A program made the position numbers and the translations under genes. The notes beneath the pieces were generated by a model, which saw only the letters and a list, made by a program, of their open reading frames with translations, was not told the DNA's origin and did not search any database. A DNA stretch of 64,000 nt from Enterovirga aerilata (GTDB lineage: Bacteria; Pseudomonadota; Alphaproteobacteria; Rhizobiales; Beijerinckiaceae), in assembly GCF_013044135.1 (NCBI RefSeq), contig NZ_JABEPP010000006.1, positions 62,001 through 126,000 on the forward strand, read 5' to 3'. This document shows, in pieces, positions 1 through 9,485 of the stretch; the first letter of the stretch is position 1, and the number at the start of each line of letters is the position of its first letter.

Positions 1-1118
1 AGCACGAGCAGCATGACGTTGCCGACATACATGCTGGCCACGATGCCCCAGAACAGGCCCGCATTCTGGGTCATCATCAGCGGCCCGGGCTGCAGCCCGT
101 GCACCACGAAGGCGCCGAGCAGCAGCGCCATCACGACGTTCGGCGGGATGCCCAGCGTCATCAGCGGGATGAAGGCGCCACCCGCCGCCGCGTTGTTCGC
201 GGCCTCCGGCGCGGCCACCCCCTCGATGGCGCCGCGGCCGAAGCGCCCGGGATCGCGCGAGAAGCGCCGCTCCAGCGCATAGGCCGCGAAGGAGGCGATC
301 ACGGCGCCGCCGCCCGGCAGGATGCCGAGCAGGAAGCCGAGCACGGTACCGCGCCCGATCGGGGCCGCGCTGGCCCGCCAGTCGTCCCGTGTCGGCAGCA
401 GGCTGCCGATGCGGGCGGCGATGACGTCCCGGCTGAGCCTGCGCTCGATATTGGTCAGGACTTCCGCGACTCCGAAGAGTCCCATGACCAGCGGCACGAG
501 CCCGATTCCGTCGAAGAGCTCCAGCCGGTCGAAGGTGAGGCGCGGTTGCGCCGTGATGCTGTCTAGGCCGATGAGCCCGATCACGCCTCCCGCCGTCGCC
601 ATGATGAGCGACTTCAGGATCGCGCCCTGGGTGAGAAAGGCGAGCAGCGTCAGCCCCAGCACCATCAGGCTGAAATATTCGGCCGGCCCGAAGGCAATGG
701 CGACCCGCGACAGGGCCGGCGCCACGAACATCAGCGCGATGATGGCGAGCGTGCCGGCGATGAAGGAGGAGAGCGCCGCCATCCCCAGCGCCGGGCCGGC
801 GCGGCCCTGGCGTGCCATCTGGTGGCCGTCGAGGCAGGTGACAACGGAGGCGGCCTCGCCCGGGATGTTGACCAGGATGGAGGTGGTCGAGCCGCCATAC
901 ATCGAGCCGTAATAGATGCCGGCCATCATGATGATGCCGGCCTCCGGCGTGCCCGAGAGCGTGACGGGCAGAAGGAGGGACATGGCGGAGATCGGCCCGA
1001 TCCCCGGCAGCACCCCGACCAGCGTGCCGATGAAGACGCCGATGAAGCAGGCCAGGAGGTTCAACGGCTGGAGCGCGACCCCGAACCCCTGTCCGACGCT
1101 CGCGAGGATCTCGGGCAT
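1..1118 (-). CDS. tctA: Tripartite tricarboxylate transporter permease TctA (partial, 3' end outside window)
   Basis: This is the large membrane subunit of a TTT-type secondary transporter. With TctB it forms the inner-membrane channel fed by the periplasmic binding protein TctC. The frame opens with MPEILASVGQGFGVAL and continues without a stop to the left edge. It shows the family glycine-rich segments GVLPGIGP, YYGSMYGGSTTSIL and NIPGEAASV near the N-terminus and GILPGGGAVIASFAAY further on, separated by many hydrophobic helices. It starts 9 nt after the tctB stop, so the two are co-transcribed. About 370 of the usual ~500 residues are visible. The substrate cannot be read from the sequence; citrate, other carboxylates or aromatic acids are typical for the family. 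Confidence 0.93.
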   Translation of the reverse strand, partial: MPEILASVGQGFGVALQPLNLLACFIGVFIGTLVGVLPGIGPISAMSLLLPVTLSGTPEAGIIMMAGIYYGSMYGGSTTSILVNIPGEAASVVTCLDGHQMARQGRAGPALGMAALSSFIAGTLAIIALMFVAPALSRVAIAFGPAEYFSLMVLGLTLLAFLTQGAILKSLIMATAGGVIGLIGLDSITAQPRLTFDRLELFDGIGLVPLVMGLFGVAEVLTNIERRLSRDVIAARIGSLLPTRDDWRASAAPIGRGTVLGFLLGILPGGGAVIASFAAYALERRFSRDPGRFGRGAIEGVAAPEAANNAAAGGAFIPLMTLGIPPNVVMALLLGAFVVHGLQPGPLMMTQNAGLFWGIVASMYVGNVMLLV

Positions 1119-1127
1119 CGCGCCGCC

Positions 1128-1580
1128 TCAGCCCAGGGGTCCGGCCGGAAGCTGGATGGCCAGGAGTCGCGCCAGAACCCACCAGACGACCAGGGTCGCG
1201 CCGAGCGCGATCGGAACCGCTTGCCGCCAGGGGACCGGGTCGACCACCCGCAGGAGGACCAGCATGAGCGGCGGCGTCGCGAGCAGGAACCCGAGGGTGG
1301 TCAGGGAGACGGCATAGGCCGCGAGCGCGGCCGACACGATCAGGACGCGATCCGCTCGCGCTCCCTTCCAGAGCGAGGCGAGGCTTTCGGGCGCGCCGCG
1401 CACGCTCTCGACCGCCATTCCGGCCGCAAAGAGCGCGATCAGCACGCCGCCCCAGAAGACCAGGAAGCCGCTGCCCGGCTCGCTCGCGCTCCCGATCCCG
1501 AGATCGCGTCCGGCCACGATCAGGAAGGCGGCGAGGCTCAGCCAGAATGCGGCCGCGACAGCCTGGGCGTTGATCCGCAA
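1128..1580 (-). CDS. tctB: Tripartite tricarboxylate transporter small membrane subunit TctB
   Basis: A 150-residue protein with about four hydrophobic helices (near residues 8-25, 40-57, 80-100 and 122-142). This is the size and topology of TctB, the small membrane partner of TctA. The identity rests on these features and on its place between the binding-protein gene and tctA in the tctC-tctB-tctA order usual for these operons. The start used is a TTG 30 nt after the tctC stop; no better ATG lies nearby. The individual function of TctB is poorly understood, but it is needed for transport in characterised systems. Confidence 0.85.
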   Translation of the reverse strand: MRINAQAVAAAFWLSLAAFLIVAGRDLGIGSASEPGSGFLVFWGGVLIALFAAGMAVESVRGAPESLASLWKGARADRVLIVSAALAAYAVSLTTLGFLLATPPLMLVLLRVVDPVPWRQAVPIALGATLVVWWVLARLLAIQLPAGPLG

Positions 1581-1610
1581 GGCCGGCCTGCGTTCGTCTA
1601 TGTGGAGCCG

Positions 1611-2585
1611 CTAATTGCTCGCCCGCGCCAGGCCGAGCTGCTCGATGATCTGCCGCTCGGCCGCGATGTTCTCGTCGATCGCCTTCGCGTAATCCGCCGA
1701 GTTCTTGTAGTTCACGACCATGTCGTATTTCGTCAGGGTCGCCTGGACGCCCGGATCGTCCAGCGCCTTCTTGAAGGCGTCGTGGATCTTGGCGACGATC
1801 TTCGGATCCATGCCCTTGGGCCCCGCGATCCCGAAAGGCGAGTCGAAGACATAGGGCATCCCGAGGTCGCGCAAAGTCGGGACGTCCGGGAAGTCCTTCA
1901 GCCGGTCGGCGGTCCAGACCGCCAGGAGGCGGAGCTGCCCGGCCTGGACGAGCGGCTTCCAGCCGGAGGAATCGGCCGCCACCATCGTGTGGCCGCCGAG
2001 CACGGCGGCGTTGGTCTCGGCATTACCCTTGAACGGAACGTGAGTGAACTTCACGCCCTGCCGGGCCGCGATCGTCTCCATGCCGATATGGAGCGAGGTG
2101 CCGGCGCCCGGCGTGCCGTAGGTGACCTTGCCCGGGTTCGCCTTCGCGAAGGCGATCATGTCGCCGAAGGTCTTGAAGGGCCCATCCCCCTTGGCGATGA
2201 TCCCGAACGTATAGCCCGTGAGGTGGATGATGTAGGTGAAGTCCTTCTGGGCATCCCAGGAGGTCTTCTGCATGAGCGGCAACCGGAACACGGTCACGGG
2301 GATCTGCGAGAGCGTGTAGCCGTCGGGCTTCGCGGTTGCGGCCATGGTGGCCGGCCCGACCGTGCCTCCGCCGCCGGCCCGGTTGTCGATGACGATCGGC
2401 TGGCCCAGATGCTTGGCCGCCACCTCGGCCATGGCCCGCATGGTGATGTCGGTCGAGCCGCCCGCGGTCCAGGGCACGATGAGGGTGATCGGCTTGGTGG
2501 GATAATCCTGCGCCGCCACCGCCGTGGCTCCGGGGCACGCCGCTCCCAATATCCACGCGGCCAGCACCGCCCGGCGGCTCACCAT
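1611..2585 (-). CDS. tctC: Bug-family periplasmic solute-binding protein TctC
   Basis: Extracytoplasmic binding receptor of the TTT transporter. The chosen start gives MVSRRAVLAAW followed by a hydrophobic stretch and an Ala-rich cleavage region ending near AVAAQ, a normal export signal. The mature protein opens with DYPTKPITLIVPWTAGGSTD, the Bug-family hallmark, and has NRAGGGG and YGTPGAGTSLH segments typical of the ligand-binding cleft. At 324 residues it matches the family. An ATG 6 nt upstream is possible, but the GGAGGG ribosome binding site is better spaced for this one. It is first in the operon, ahead of tctB and tctA. Bug proteins bind carboxylates, amides or aromatics; the ligand here is unknown. 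Confidence 0.92.
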   Translation of the reverse strand: MVSRRAVLAAWILGAACPGATAVAAQDYPTKPITLIVPWTAGGSTDITMRAMAEVAAKHLGQPIVIDNRAGGGGTVGPATMAATAKPDGYTLSQIPVTVFRLPLMQKTSWDAQKDFTYIIHLTGYTFGIIAKGDGPFKTFGDMIAFAKANPGKVTYGTPGAGTSLHIGMETIAARQGVKFTHVPFKGNAETNAAVLGGHTMVAADSSGWKPLVQAGQLRLLAVWTADRLKDFPDVPTLRDLGMPYVFDSPFGIAGPKGMDPKIVAKIHDAFKKALDDPGVQATLTKYDMVVNYKNSADYAKAIDENIAAERQIIEQLGLARASN

Positions 2586-2804
2586 CGGCATTCCCTCCCG
2601 TTGCGCGCAGGGACGCTGCCCTGTCTTGCGGCAATCCCACCATGTCTCGGGGCGACGGTCAAACGCTTGGCCGCACGTTCCGGGAAGGCCGGCGGGTGGC
2701 CTCCCCTGCTGCGCCGCGAGCCGACTACCCGCCTGCCATTGTCCCGGGCGGTAACCATATCCCGCGCTGGTGCGCGGGAGCCCAATTATCCGGCTTTCCA
2801 TTCA

Positions 2805-2819
2805 GAACAAAACATGAAC
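2805..2819. promoter_or_regulatory. Putative LexA (SOS) box, GAAC-N7-GAAC
   Basis: The sequence GAACAAAACATGAAC is an exact GAAC-N7-GAAC direct-repeat operator, the alphaproteobacterial LexA target (the GTTC-N7-GTTC type read on the other strand). The 7-nt spacer is AT-rich in a GC-rich surround. It lies 30 nt before the ATG of the 97-residue gene at 2850. A near-identical site precedes the gene at 11904. LexA binding is inferred from the motif alone. Confidence 0.7.
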
Positions 2820-2849
2820 ATACTAGGGCCGTAAACGACGGAGGAGCTG

Positions 2850-3143
2850 ATGTTCGGGATGCGGCAGAGCCGGAGCTGTGAGGCGGCGGGTATCGGTCTG
2901 CCGGTCTGGGCGGGTCGCCGGCTGGATCAGGTCGAGACCGACGAGCTGCTCGGGCGCATCGGGTCGCTCCGCGAGGAGATCGCGCGGGTTCGCGGCCAGC
3001 TCACCCGCGAATCGATCCCGGAGGCGACGCTCGGCGCGCTCGCTTCCGCGCTCGACCATACCGCGCGGCTGATCACGGGCGGCGAGGGCTGCGCCGGGCG
3101 GGGGCGCGGCGCCTCTGCCGTGCTGGCGCGCCGTCTCGGCTGA
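2850..3143 (+). CDS. Small hypothetical protein behind an SOS-box-like site
   Basis: 97 residues, not recognised. The ATG has a strong GGAGGAG ribosome binding site 5 nt upstream, which supports translation. The middle (about residues 25-75) is predicted to be helical, with a charged amphipathic stretch around LLGRIGSLREEIARVRGQL. The last 20 residues are Gly/Arg/Ala-rich. There is no signal peptide or membrane segment. A GAAC-N7-GAAC palindrome ends 30 nt upstream, so induction by DNA damage is likely if the organism uses the usual alphaproteobacterial LexA. It ends 3 nt before the convergent aroQ stop. Function unknown. Confidence 0.6.
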   Translation: MFGMRQSRSCEAAGIGLPVWAGRRLDQVETDELLGRIGSLREEIARVRGQLTRESIPEATLGALASALDHTARLITGGEGCAGRGRGASAVLARRLG

Positions 3144-3146
3144 CGC

Positions 3147-3578
3147 TCAAGGCACTTGTGCGAGCAGCGCCTCGAGCGCGAGCTCGTAGGAGAGGGGGCC
3201 GAAGCCCGCGATCACGCCCCGGCACACGGCCGAGATGTAGGACCGGTGCCGGAACGGCTCGCGGGCATGCGTATTCGAGAGATGAACCTCGATCGTGTCC
3301 GCCTTCGCCCCGGAGATGGCGTCGCGCAGGGCGACCGACGTGTGCGTATAGGCGCCGGCGTTCAGGATGACGCCCGCGCCTTCCTGGCCGGCCTCCTGGA
3401 TCCAGGTGACGAGCTCGCCCTCGTGATTCGACTGCCGGAAAACGATCTCGGCTCGGTCACCGGCGCGTGCGCGCAGCCGCGCCTCGACATCGGTGAGCGT
3501 CAGCGTCCCGTAGATGCCGGGTTCGCGCGTGCCGAGCAGATTCAGGTTGGGTCCGTTCAGGACGAAGATGCGGGCCAT
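3147..3578 (-). CDS. aroQ: 3-dehydroquinate dehydratase, type II
   Basis: Catalyses dehydration of 3-dehydroquinate to 3-dehydroshikimate, step three of the shikimate pathway, in the cytoplasm. The 143-residue length is that of the dodecameric type II enzyme. The N-terminus [20 protein letters not shown] contains the catalytic Tyr of the flexible lid. QSNHEGELV and [15 protein letters not shown] are substrate-binding segments, and [19 protein letters not shown] carries the catalytic His and binding residues. The gene stands alone, convergent with the small gene at 2850 and divergent from the GMC oxidoreductase. It is often linked to accBC in related genomes, but not here. Confidence 0.97.
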   Translation of the reverse strand: MARIFVLNGPNLNLLGTREPGIYGTLTLTDVEARLRARAGDRAEIVFRQSNHEGELVTWIQEAGQEGAGVILNAGAYTHTSVALRDAISGAKADTIEVHLSNTHAREPFRHRSYISAVCRGVIAGFGPLSYELALEALLAQVP

Positions 3579-3729
3579 CGGGAGGTCTCGTCGGACGGAT
3601 CGGGCTGTCCATCGTCGGATAGCGGCTTCCCGGGGCGGGTGCCACCCTCGGGGTCGTGCTTCGGTTCCGTCCGCGCGCTATAGCGTCGGGGAGGGAGGAC
3701 GCCGGGCCAGGCCCGGCGAGAACGGCCGG

Positions 3730-5343
3730 ATGCAAGATTTCGGAACTTACGACTACGTCGTGGTCGGGGCGGGCTCGGCCGGCTGCGTGCTGGCGAACCG
3801 GCTGTCGGCCGACCCAGGAAACAAGGTCCTAGTGCTCGAGGCCGGCGGCCGCGACCGCTGGATCTGGTTCCACATCCCGGTTGGCTATCTTTTCGCGATC
3901 GGCAATCCGCGCGCCGACTGGATGTTCATGACGGCGCCGGAGACCGGGCTCGGCGGGCGGACGATCGCCTATCCGCGCGGCAAGGTGGTCGGCGGCTCCT
4001 CGGCCATCAACGCGATGATCTACATGCGCGGCCAGGCGGCCGATTACGACGGCTGGCGCCAGCTCGGGCTCGCGGGCTGGGGCTGGGACGACGTGCTGCC
4101 CTACTTCCTCAAGCACGAGGACCATATCGACCCGCCGAACGAGTTCCATGCCTCCGGGGGCGAGTGGCGGGTCGAGCATCCGCGCCTGCGCTGGGACCTG
4201 CTCGATGCGATCCGTGACGCGGCCGCGCAGGCCGGCCTCCCCAAGATCCCGGACTTCAACACCGGCGACAACGAGGGCTCGTCCTATTTCCAGGTCAACC
4301 AGAAGCGCGGCCGGCGCTGGAGCGCCTTCCGGGGCTTCCTCAAGCCGGTCCTGAACCGCGCCAATCTCCGGCTCGAAACCGGCGTCCATGTCGAGAAGGT
4401 CGAGCTTACGGGCGGGCGCGCCACGGCCGTGATCTTCTCGCGCGGCGGCGAGATCTACCGGGCTGCGGTCGCGGGCGAGGCGATCCTCTCCGCGGGTGCG
4501 GTCGGCTCGCCGGTCCTGCTCGAATCGTCAGGGATCGGCGACGGCGAGCGGCTGTCCGGCCATGGCATCGACACCGTCCGGCACCTGCCCGGGGTCGGCG
4601 AGAACCTGCAGGACCATCTGCAGATCCGCCCCGTCTACAAGGTGACGGGCGTGCGCTCCCTCAACACCGATTATGCCAATCTCCTGCGCCGCGCCTGGAT
4701 GGGTGTCGAATACGCCCTCTTCCGCACCGGGCCCCTCACCATGGCGCCGTCCCAGGTCGGGGCCTTCGCGAAATCGTCGCCGGACTACGCGACGGCCAAT
4801 CTCGAGTTCCACTTCCAGCCCCTCTCGCTCGACAAGTGGGGCGAGGGCCTGCATCCCTTCGCGGCCTTCACGGCCAGCGTCTGCAATCTTCGGCCTTCGA
4901 GCCGCGGCAGCGTCCATCGCGGGCCTGAGGGCAAGCCGCTGATCCAGCCGAACTACCTGACCACCGACGAGGACCGCCGCGTCGCGGTCGACTCGTTGAA
5001 GCTCGCGCGCAAGATCGTGAGCCAGCCGGCGCTCGCCCGCTACGGCCCGGTCGAGCACCTGCCGGGGCCGGGCGTCGAGACGGACGAGGACATGCTCGTC
5101 GCCGCGGGGCGGCTCGGCACCACGATCTTCCACCCGGCCGGCACGGCCGCCATGGGCCCGGACAACAACCCGATGGCCGTCCTGGACGAGCGCCTGCGCG
5201 TGCGCGGCGTCGGCGGGCTGCGGGTAATCGATGCCTCGGCCATGCCGCGCATCACGTCCGGCAATACCAACTCGCCGACCATCATGATCGCCGAGAAGGG
5301 CGCCGCCATGATCCTCGAAGACGCGAAGGCGGCGCGGCGCTGA
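3730..5343 (+). CDS. GMC-family FAD-dependent oxidoreductase (choline dehydrogenase-like)
   Basis: A 537-residue flavoprotein that oxidises an alcohol. The N-terminal dinucleotide-binding motif is [17 protein letters not shown] (residues ~10-26). [14 protein letters not shown] is the GMC signature 1 region, and a second signature lies around [18 protein letters not shown]. The C-terminal HPAGTAAMG and [12 protein letters not shown] segments carry the active-site His and the Asn that replaces the second His. The start at [13 protein letters not shown] matches family N-termini; a longer in-frame extension reaches back over the aroQ promoter and is unlikely. The substrate is not predictable; choline dehydrogenase is only the nearest named family. 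It is convergent with the enoyl-CoA hydratase gene, with no spacer between stops. Confidence 0.9.
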   Translation: MQDFGTYDYVVVGAGSAGCVLANRLSADPGNKVLVLEAGGRDRWIWFHIPVGYLFAIGNPRADWMFMTAPETGLGGRTIAYPRGKVVGGSSAINAMIYMRGQAADYDGWRQLGLAGWGWDDVLPYFLKHEDHIDPPNEFHASGGEWRVEHPRLRWDLLDAIRDAAAQAGLPKIPDFNTGDNEGSSYFQVNQKRGRRWSAFRGFLKPVLNRANLRLETGVHVEKVELTGGRATAVIFSRGGEIYRAAVAGEAILSAGAVGSPVLLESSGIGDGERLSGHGIDTVRHLPGVGENLQDHLQIRPVYKVTGVRSLNTDYANLLRRAWMGVEYALFRTGPLTMAPSQVGAFAKSSPDYATANLEFHFQPLSLDKWGEGLHPFAAFTASVCNLRPSSRGSVHRGPEGKPLIQPNYLTTDEDRRVAVDSLKLARKIVSQPALARYGPVEHLPGPGVETDEDMLVAAGRLGTTIFHPAGTAAMGPDNNPMAVLDERLRVRGVGGLRVIDASAMPRITSGNTNSPTIMIAEKGAAMILEDAKAARR

Positions 5344-6129
5344 TCAGGCGCCGCGGAAAGCGGGCTTGCGCTTGTCCAGGAAGGCGCGGCGTCCCTCGTC
5401 GAAATCGGCCGACGTGAACAGAAGCGCCTGGGCGTCCGCCTCGGCGCGCAGCATCTCCTCCAGATCGCGCGGCATCCGCGCAAGCAGCGCCTTGGTGTAG
5501 CCGTTGGAGAGCGGCGAGACGGCCGCGAGCTCTTGCCCGATCGCAACCGCCTCTGCGAGCGCCCTTCCGGGCTCGCACAGAACCTCCGCCAGGCCCCAGC
5601 GCTCGGCCTCCTCGGCCCCGAAAGCCTGGCCGCGCAGCATGATGTGCTTGGCGCGGCCAAGGCCCATCCGGAGCGGCAGCGTCCAGGCCGCGCCGAGATC
5701 CGGCATGAGGCCGATGCGGTTGAACGAGCAGGCGAATCGGGCGTCGCGGGCGGCCACGACGATGTCGCAGGCTGCCGCCAGCGAGAGTCCCGCCCCGTAG
5801 GCGTAGCCCTCCACGGCCGCGATCACGGGCTTCTCGCCCGCGACCAGCAGGCGGATCAGACGATGCACGTTGCTGAGGCGCTCGCGCCCGCCCACGCCCG
5901 TCACCCCCTCCATGCTGGAGATGTCGCCGCCGGAAGAGAAGTTTCCCTCAGCACCCGCGAGCACGATCGCGCGGATATCGCGGTCAGTCATGGCGGCCCC
6001 GAGCGCCTCGGCCAGCGCCGCCCGCAAGGGGAGGGACAATGCGTTCCGCCGTTCCGGGTAGTTCATGGTCAGGATCAGGACGGCTCCGTCCCGCTCCTGC
6101 CGGAGGATGCTGCTCGACTCGGTCGTCAT
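5344..6129 (-). CDS. Enoyl-CoA hydratase/isomerase family protein
   Basis: A 261-residue crotonase-fold protein. It has the oxyanion-hole segments [12 protein letters not shown] (near residue 62) and [19 protein letters not shown] (near residue 107). [13 protein letters not shown] near the N-terminus is the CoA-binding edge. The position of the first catalytic Glu of true enoyl-CoA hydratases is not clearly conserved, so the exact reaction (hydration, isomerisation or dehalogenation) is open. It is likely part of fatty-acid or aromatic-acid degradation. It lies 24 nt downstream of the marC-like gene on the other side and could share transcription with nothing obvious. Confidence 0.85.
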   Translation of the reverse strand: MTTESSSILRQERDGAVLILTMNYPERRNALSLPLRAALAEALGAAMTDRDIRAIVLAGAEGNFSSGGDISSMEGVTGVGGRERLSNVHRLIRLLVAGEKPVIAAVEGYAYGAGLSLAAACDIVVAARDARFACSFNRIGLMPDLGAAWTLPLRMGLGRAKHIMLRGQAFGAEEAERWGLAEVLCEPGRALAEAVAIGQELAAVSPLSNGYTKALLARMPRDLEEMLRAEADAQALLFTSADFDEGRRAFLDKRKPAFRGA

Positions 6130-6153
6130 GTGGATGCCCTTACGGTCTTCTGC

Positions 6154-6789
6154 TCAGGGCACATGCGTGAAAATCCCGCTCGCGCGCAAACCGTCGAGGA
6201 CGAACTGCATCGCAAGCGCGGCGAGGAGGATACCGGATACCCGCGCGACCACGTTGACGCCCGTGATTCCGAGGAGCTGGACGAGCCGCGGCGCAAGCAG
6301 GAGCGTCAGCGCCGTCGCGATCATCACGACCAGGAGCAGGCCGAGCACGAGGCTCATCTCCGCCGTGCCGGAGGCGCGCTGCATGAGGAGGATTACGGCC
6401 GTCATCGCGCCGGGGCCGGCGATGAGAGGAATCGCGAGCGGGAAGACCGCGATGTCGTGCGTGGCGGCGGCCTCCCTGGTCTCGTCCGTCGTGATCGAGG
6501 AAAGCCCCGTCCGATGTGCGAAGATCAGGTCGATCGAGGCGAGGAGCAGAAGCAGCCCGCCTGCGATCTGGAAGGCCGCGGTGGAGATCTGGAGGAGTTC
6601 GAGGAGCTGGGCGCCGCCGAGCGCGAAGACCAGGAGCACGGCCGTCGCGATCGCGACGGCGCGGAGCGCGATCGCGCGCCGCTCGTCCATGCCCATGCCC
6701 GGCGTGAGGCCGAGGAACAGGAGGGCGGTCCCGAGCGGCTCCACCGTCACGACCAGCGTGACGAGAACGGACAGCGCGAAGTTGCTCAT
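6154..6789 (-). CDS. MarC-family integral membrane protein
   Basis: A 211-residue protein with six predicted hydrophobic helices. It has the family segments VEPLGTALLFLGLTPGM in the first helix-loop and FPLAIPLIAGPGAMTAVILLM in the centre, the latter being the strongest MarC/UPF0056 hallmark. The start was set at MSNFALSVLVTLVV because upstream sequence in this frame is Arg/Pro-rich and non-family. MarC proteins have no established transport substrate; the historical link to multiple antibiotic resistance was not upheld. It stands just upstream of the enoyl-CoA hydratase gene on the same strand. Confidence 0.88.
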   Translation of the reverse strand: MSNFALSVLVTLVVTVEPLGTALLFLGLTPGMGMDERRAIALRAVAIATAVLLVFALGGAQLLELLQISTAAFQIAGGLLLLLASIDLIFAHRTGLSSITTDETREAAATHDIAVFPLAIPLIAGPGAMTAVILLMQRASGTAEMSLVLGLLLVVMIATALTLLLAPRLVQLLGITGVNVVARVSGILLAALAMQFVLDGLRASGIFTHVP

Positions 6790-6824
6790 CGCCCGGCGCG
6801 GCCCCGATCGCGCGAGGCTCGGCG

Positions 6825-7121
6825 CTACCCGACCCTTCCGCTCTGCACGCGGCCGCCCGGCAGCCTGCACAGGCAGCGGGCACCGCGCGGGGCCGAGGCC
6901 GGGCAGGTCACGCGCGGCGTAGCGCAGATGCCTGCGCCCCTCCGGCCTACGGGAGGCTGCGGGACCGCGAGGCGCCGCCCGGCCGGAGGTCCGCCGTAAT
7001 CCGGTCCGCCGCCCACCGCGCCGAAGCCGCCATAGCCGCCGCCCCTCGCCGTATTCTGGGCTTGGGCGGGCAGCGAGAAGGCTGCCGCGAGAAGGAGGGC
7101 GGCAAGGGCGATGCGCTGCAT
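6825..7121 (-). CDS. Small secreted Gly-rich, Cys-containing hypothetical protein
   Basis: 98 residues beginning [22 protein letters not shown], a clear Sec signal with an AQA-Q cleavage site. The mature part is rich in Gly and Pro (GGGYGGFG) and carries four Cys spaced ICATPRVTC...ARCLC, which could form two disulfides or bind a metal in the periplasm. A GGGAGG ribosome binding site precedes the ATG; the longer in-frame extension lacks coding character. It is divergent from the DUF2948 gene. I do not recognise the family. Confidence 0.6.
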   Translation of the reverse strand: MQRIALAALLLAAAFSLPAQAQNTARGGGYGGFGAVGGGPDYGGPPAGRRLAVPQPPVGRRGAGICATPRVTCPASAPRGARCLCRLPGGRVQSGRVG

Positions 7122-7262
7122 GGCGGCCTCCCGGCGCGTCCCGCGCCGACGATCCCTTGTAGCGGAGCGGGAGCGGGGCGAACAGCAGCACCGCAGGTTG
7201 CGGCGAAAGGGGGGCGTAGCTATCTCGCGCTCAAACTTGCCAAGAAGAACGGTGGTCCCGCC

Positions 7263-7694
7263 ATGGAGCCCCTCAAGCTCGCCGCCTTCGACGCCGACGA
7301 TCTCGCCGTACTGTCCGCCCATCTGCAGGACGCGGTCGTCCGCGTCGCCGACCTGACCTACCTGCCCGGGCAGCGACGCTTCGCGCTCGTGGGCAGGCGC
7401 TTCGACTGGGAGGCTGGCGAGCGCGAGGCGCGCCGCCGCCTGACCGGTTGCCATTTCGAGCGCGTCCTGTCGGTCAAAACGCGCGGCATCGACCGGAGCC
7501 ATCCGGAAGCGATCCTCAACCTCCTCGCGATCACGTTCGAGCCGGGCGAGCCGCCGTCCGGCGCCGCCATCTTGCATTTCGCGGGCGGGGCCTGCATCCG
7601 CCTGAATGTGGAATGCATCGAGGCGCTGATGAAGGACATGGGCCCGATCTGGGCGGCAAGGCAGCGCCCGGCGCACGACGTGGAGCGCGCCTGA
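7263..7694 (+). CDS. DUF2948 family protein
   Basis: A 143-residue cytoplasmic protein of the alphaproteobacterial DUF2948 family. It begins MEPLKLAAFDADDLAVLSAHLQDAV and contains RRFALVGRRFDWE and AILHFAGGACIRLNVECIEA segments that I associate with this family. Its stop overlaps the hisD start by one base, so the two are translationally coupled, an arrangement common in the order. Function is unknown; the position suggests co-expression with histidine biosynthesis. Confidence 0.85.
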   Translation: MEPLKLAAFDADDLAVLSAHLQDAVVRVADLTYLPGQRRFALVGRRFDWEAGEREARRRLTGCHFERVLSVKTRGIDRSHPEAILNLLAITFEPGEPPSGAAILHFAGGACIRLNVECIEALMKDMGPIWAARQRPAHDVERA

Positions 7695-8986
7695 TGCCGC
7701 AGCGGCTGGACGCCGCGCGGCCCGATTTCGAGCAGGCGTTCGCGGCCCTCCTGGCGGCCAAGCGGGAGGTGTCGGAGGACGTCGATCGCGCCGTCGCCGC
7801 CATTGTCGCCGACGTGGTGGCGCGGGGTGACGAGGCCCTGGTCGAGCTGACGCGGAAGTTCGACCGGTTCGAGATCGCGCCCGAGACGTTGCGCGTCAGC
7901 GATGGGGAGATCGAGACGGCGTTCCGGGCGTCCGACCCGGAGGCGCTCGAAGCCCTGCGGCTCGCGGCCGGGCGGATCGAAACCTACCATGCCCGGCAGA
8001 TCCCGCCCGATCACGACGGGACCGACGAGGCGGGCGTCCGGCTCGGCTGGCGGTGGACGCCGATCCAGGCCGCGGGCCTCTACGTGCCCGGCGGGACGGC
8101 GAGCTATCCGTCCTCCGTCCTGATGAACGCGATCCCGGCCAAGGTGGCCGGCGTGGAGCGCGTGGTCATGGTCGTCCCGACGCCGGACGGCGTTCTCAAC
8201 CCCCTGGTGCTGGCGGCGGCCCGCATCGCCGGGGTGGACGAAGTCTACCGGATCGGCGGCGCGCAGGCCGTCGCCGCGCTTGCCTACGGCACGAGAACCA
8301 TCGCCCCTGTGGCGAAGATCGTGGGGCCGGGCAACGCCTATGTGGCGGCCGCAAAGCGCCGCGTCTTCGGCCAGGTCGGGATCGACATGATCGCGGGCCC
8401 TTCCGAGGTGCTGATCCTGGCGGACGGGCAGGCGAATCCCGAATGGGTCGCGGCCGATCTCCTCGCCCAGGCGGAGCACGACGCGGCCGCCCAATCGATC
8501 CTGGTGACGGACTCAGCCGAACTCGCCGATGCCGTCGAGCAGGCTGTCGAACGCCAGCTCGCGACGCTGCCGCGGGCGGAGATCGCGGGCGCGAGCTGGC
8601 GAGATTTCGGCGCGGTCATCCTCGTGCCTGATCTGGAGAGCGCGCTGCCCCTCGTGGACCGGGTGGCGCCGGAGCATCTCGAGATCGAGGCCGAAGCCGC
8701 GGATCTGCTCGCCGCCAGGGTCCGCAATGCCGGCTCCATCTTCCTCGGCTCCTGGACGCCGGAGGCGATGGGGGATTACGTGGCCGGGCCTAACCACGTC
8801 CTGCCAACGGCACGCTCGGCCAGGTTCTCGTCCGGGCTCGGCGTGATCGACTTCATGAAGCGCACCTCCTTCCTCCGCTGTGACCGGCGCTCGCTCGCGA
8901 CGCTCGGGCCGGCCGCCATCGCGCTCGGCCGCGCCGAGGGTCTGGAGGCGCATGCGCGCTCGATCGCGATCCGGCTCGGGCGTTGA
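7694..8986 (+). CDS. hisD: Histidinol dehydrogenase
   Basis: A 430-residue enzyme for the last two steps of histidine synthesis, oxidising L-histidinol to L-histidine with two NAD+ and a zinc ion. Visible signatures are [17 protein letters not shown] (substrate/NAD region), [47 protein letters not shown] (zinc and catalytic region), PEHLEIE (catalytic Glu/His) and GPNHVLPT. It is full length. It starts within the stop of the DUF2948 gene and is followed 4 nt later by the UPF0262 gene, so the four-gene run to 9968 is probably one operon. Confidence 0.98.
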   Translation: MPQRLDAARPDFEQAFAALLAAKREVSEDVDRAVAAIVADVVARGDEALVELTRKFDRFEIAPETLRVSDGEIETAFRASDPEALEALRLAAGRIETYHARQIPPDHDGTDEAGVRLGWRWTPIQAAGLYVPGGTASYPSSVLMNAIPAKVAGVERVVMVVPTPDGVLNPLVLAAARIAGVDEVYRIGGAQAVAALAYGTRTIAPVAKIVGPGNAYVAAAKRRVFGQVGIDMIAGPSEVLILADGQANPEWVAADLLAQAEHDAAAQSILVTDSAELADAVEQAVERQLATLPRAEIAGASWRDFGAVILVPDLESALPLVDRVAPEHLEIEAEAADLLAARVRNAGSIFLGSWTPEAMGDYVAGPNHVLPTARSARFSSGLGVIDFMKRTSFLRCDRRSLATLGPAAIALGRAEGLEAHARSIAIRLGR

Positions 8987-8990
8987 CCGG

Positions 8991-9482
8991 ATGAGCGACA
9001 AGGCGCCGCCCGAGAAGAGGAACCGGCTCGTCGCCGTGACGCTCGACGAGACCTCGATCGGCCGCGGCAATCCGGACCAGGAGCACGAGCGGGCGATCGC
9101 GATCTACGACATCGTCGAGGAGAATTCCTTCGGGGTCCCCGAACACGACAGCGGCCCCTACACGCTCCATCTTGCCATCGTCGACAAGAAGCTCGCCTTC
9201 GAGGTCAAGGCCGCCGACGGCTCGGGCTGCGTCACGCATTACCTCTCGCTCACGCCCTTCAAGCGCGTCATCAAGGACTACGAGCTCATCTGCGATAGCT
9301 ACTACAAGGCCATCCGCTCCGCCTCGCCAGCCCAGATCGAGGCCATCGACATGGGGCGGCGCGGCCTCCACAACGAGGCCTCCGAGCTCCTCGTCCAGCG
9401 GCTCGAGGGCAAGGTCGATATCGACTTCGACACGGCGCGCCGCCTCTTCACGCTGATCTACGCGCTCCACTGGAAAGGCTGA
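8991..9482 (+). CDS. UPF0262 family protein
   Basis: A 163-residue conserved cytoplasmic protein. It contains [30 protein letters not shown] and a C-terminal segment [19 protein letters not shown] that match the UPF0262 pattern known next to hisD in Hyphomicrobiales. No catalytic motif is evident and the function is unknown. The ATG is 4 nt after the hisD stop, and the stop is 3 nt before the TTG of the phosphatase gene, so it is surely co-transcribed. Confidence 0.9.
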   Translation: MSDKAPPEKRNRLVAVTLDETSIGRGNPDQEHERAIAIYDIVEENSFGVPEHDSGPYTLHLAIVDKKLAFEVKAADGSGCVTHYLSLTPFKRVIKDYELICDSYYKAIRSASPAQIEAIDMGRRGLHNEASELLVQRLEGKVDIDFDTARRLFTLIYALHWKG

Positions 9483-9485
9483 GGG

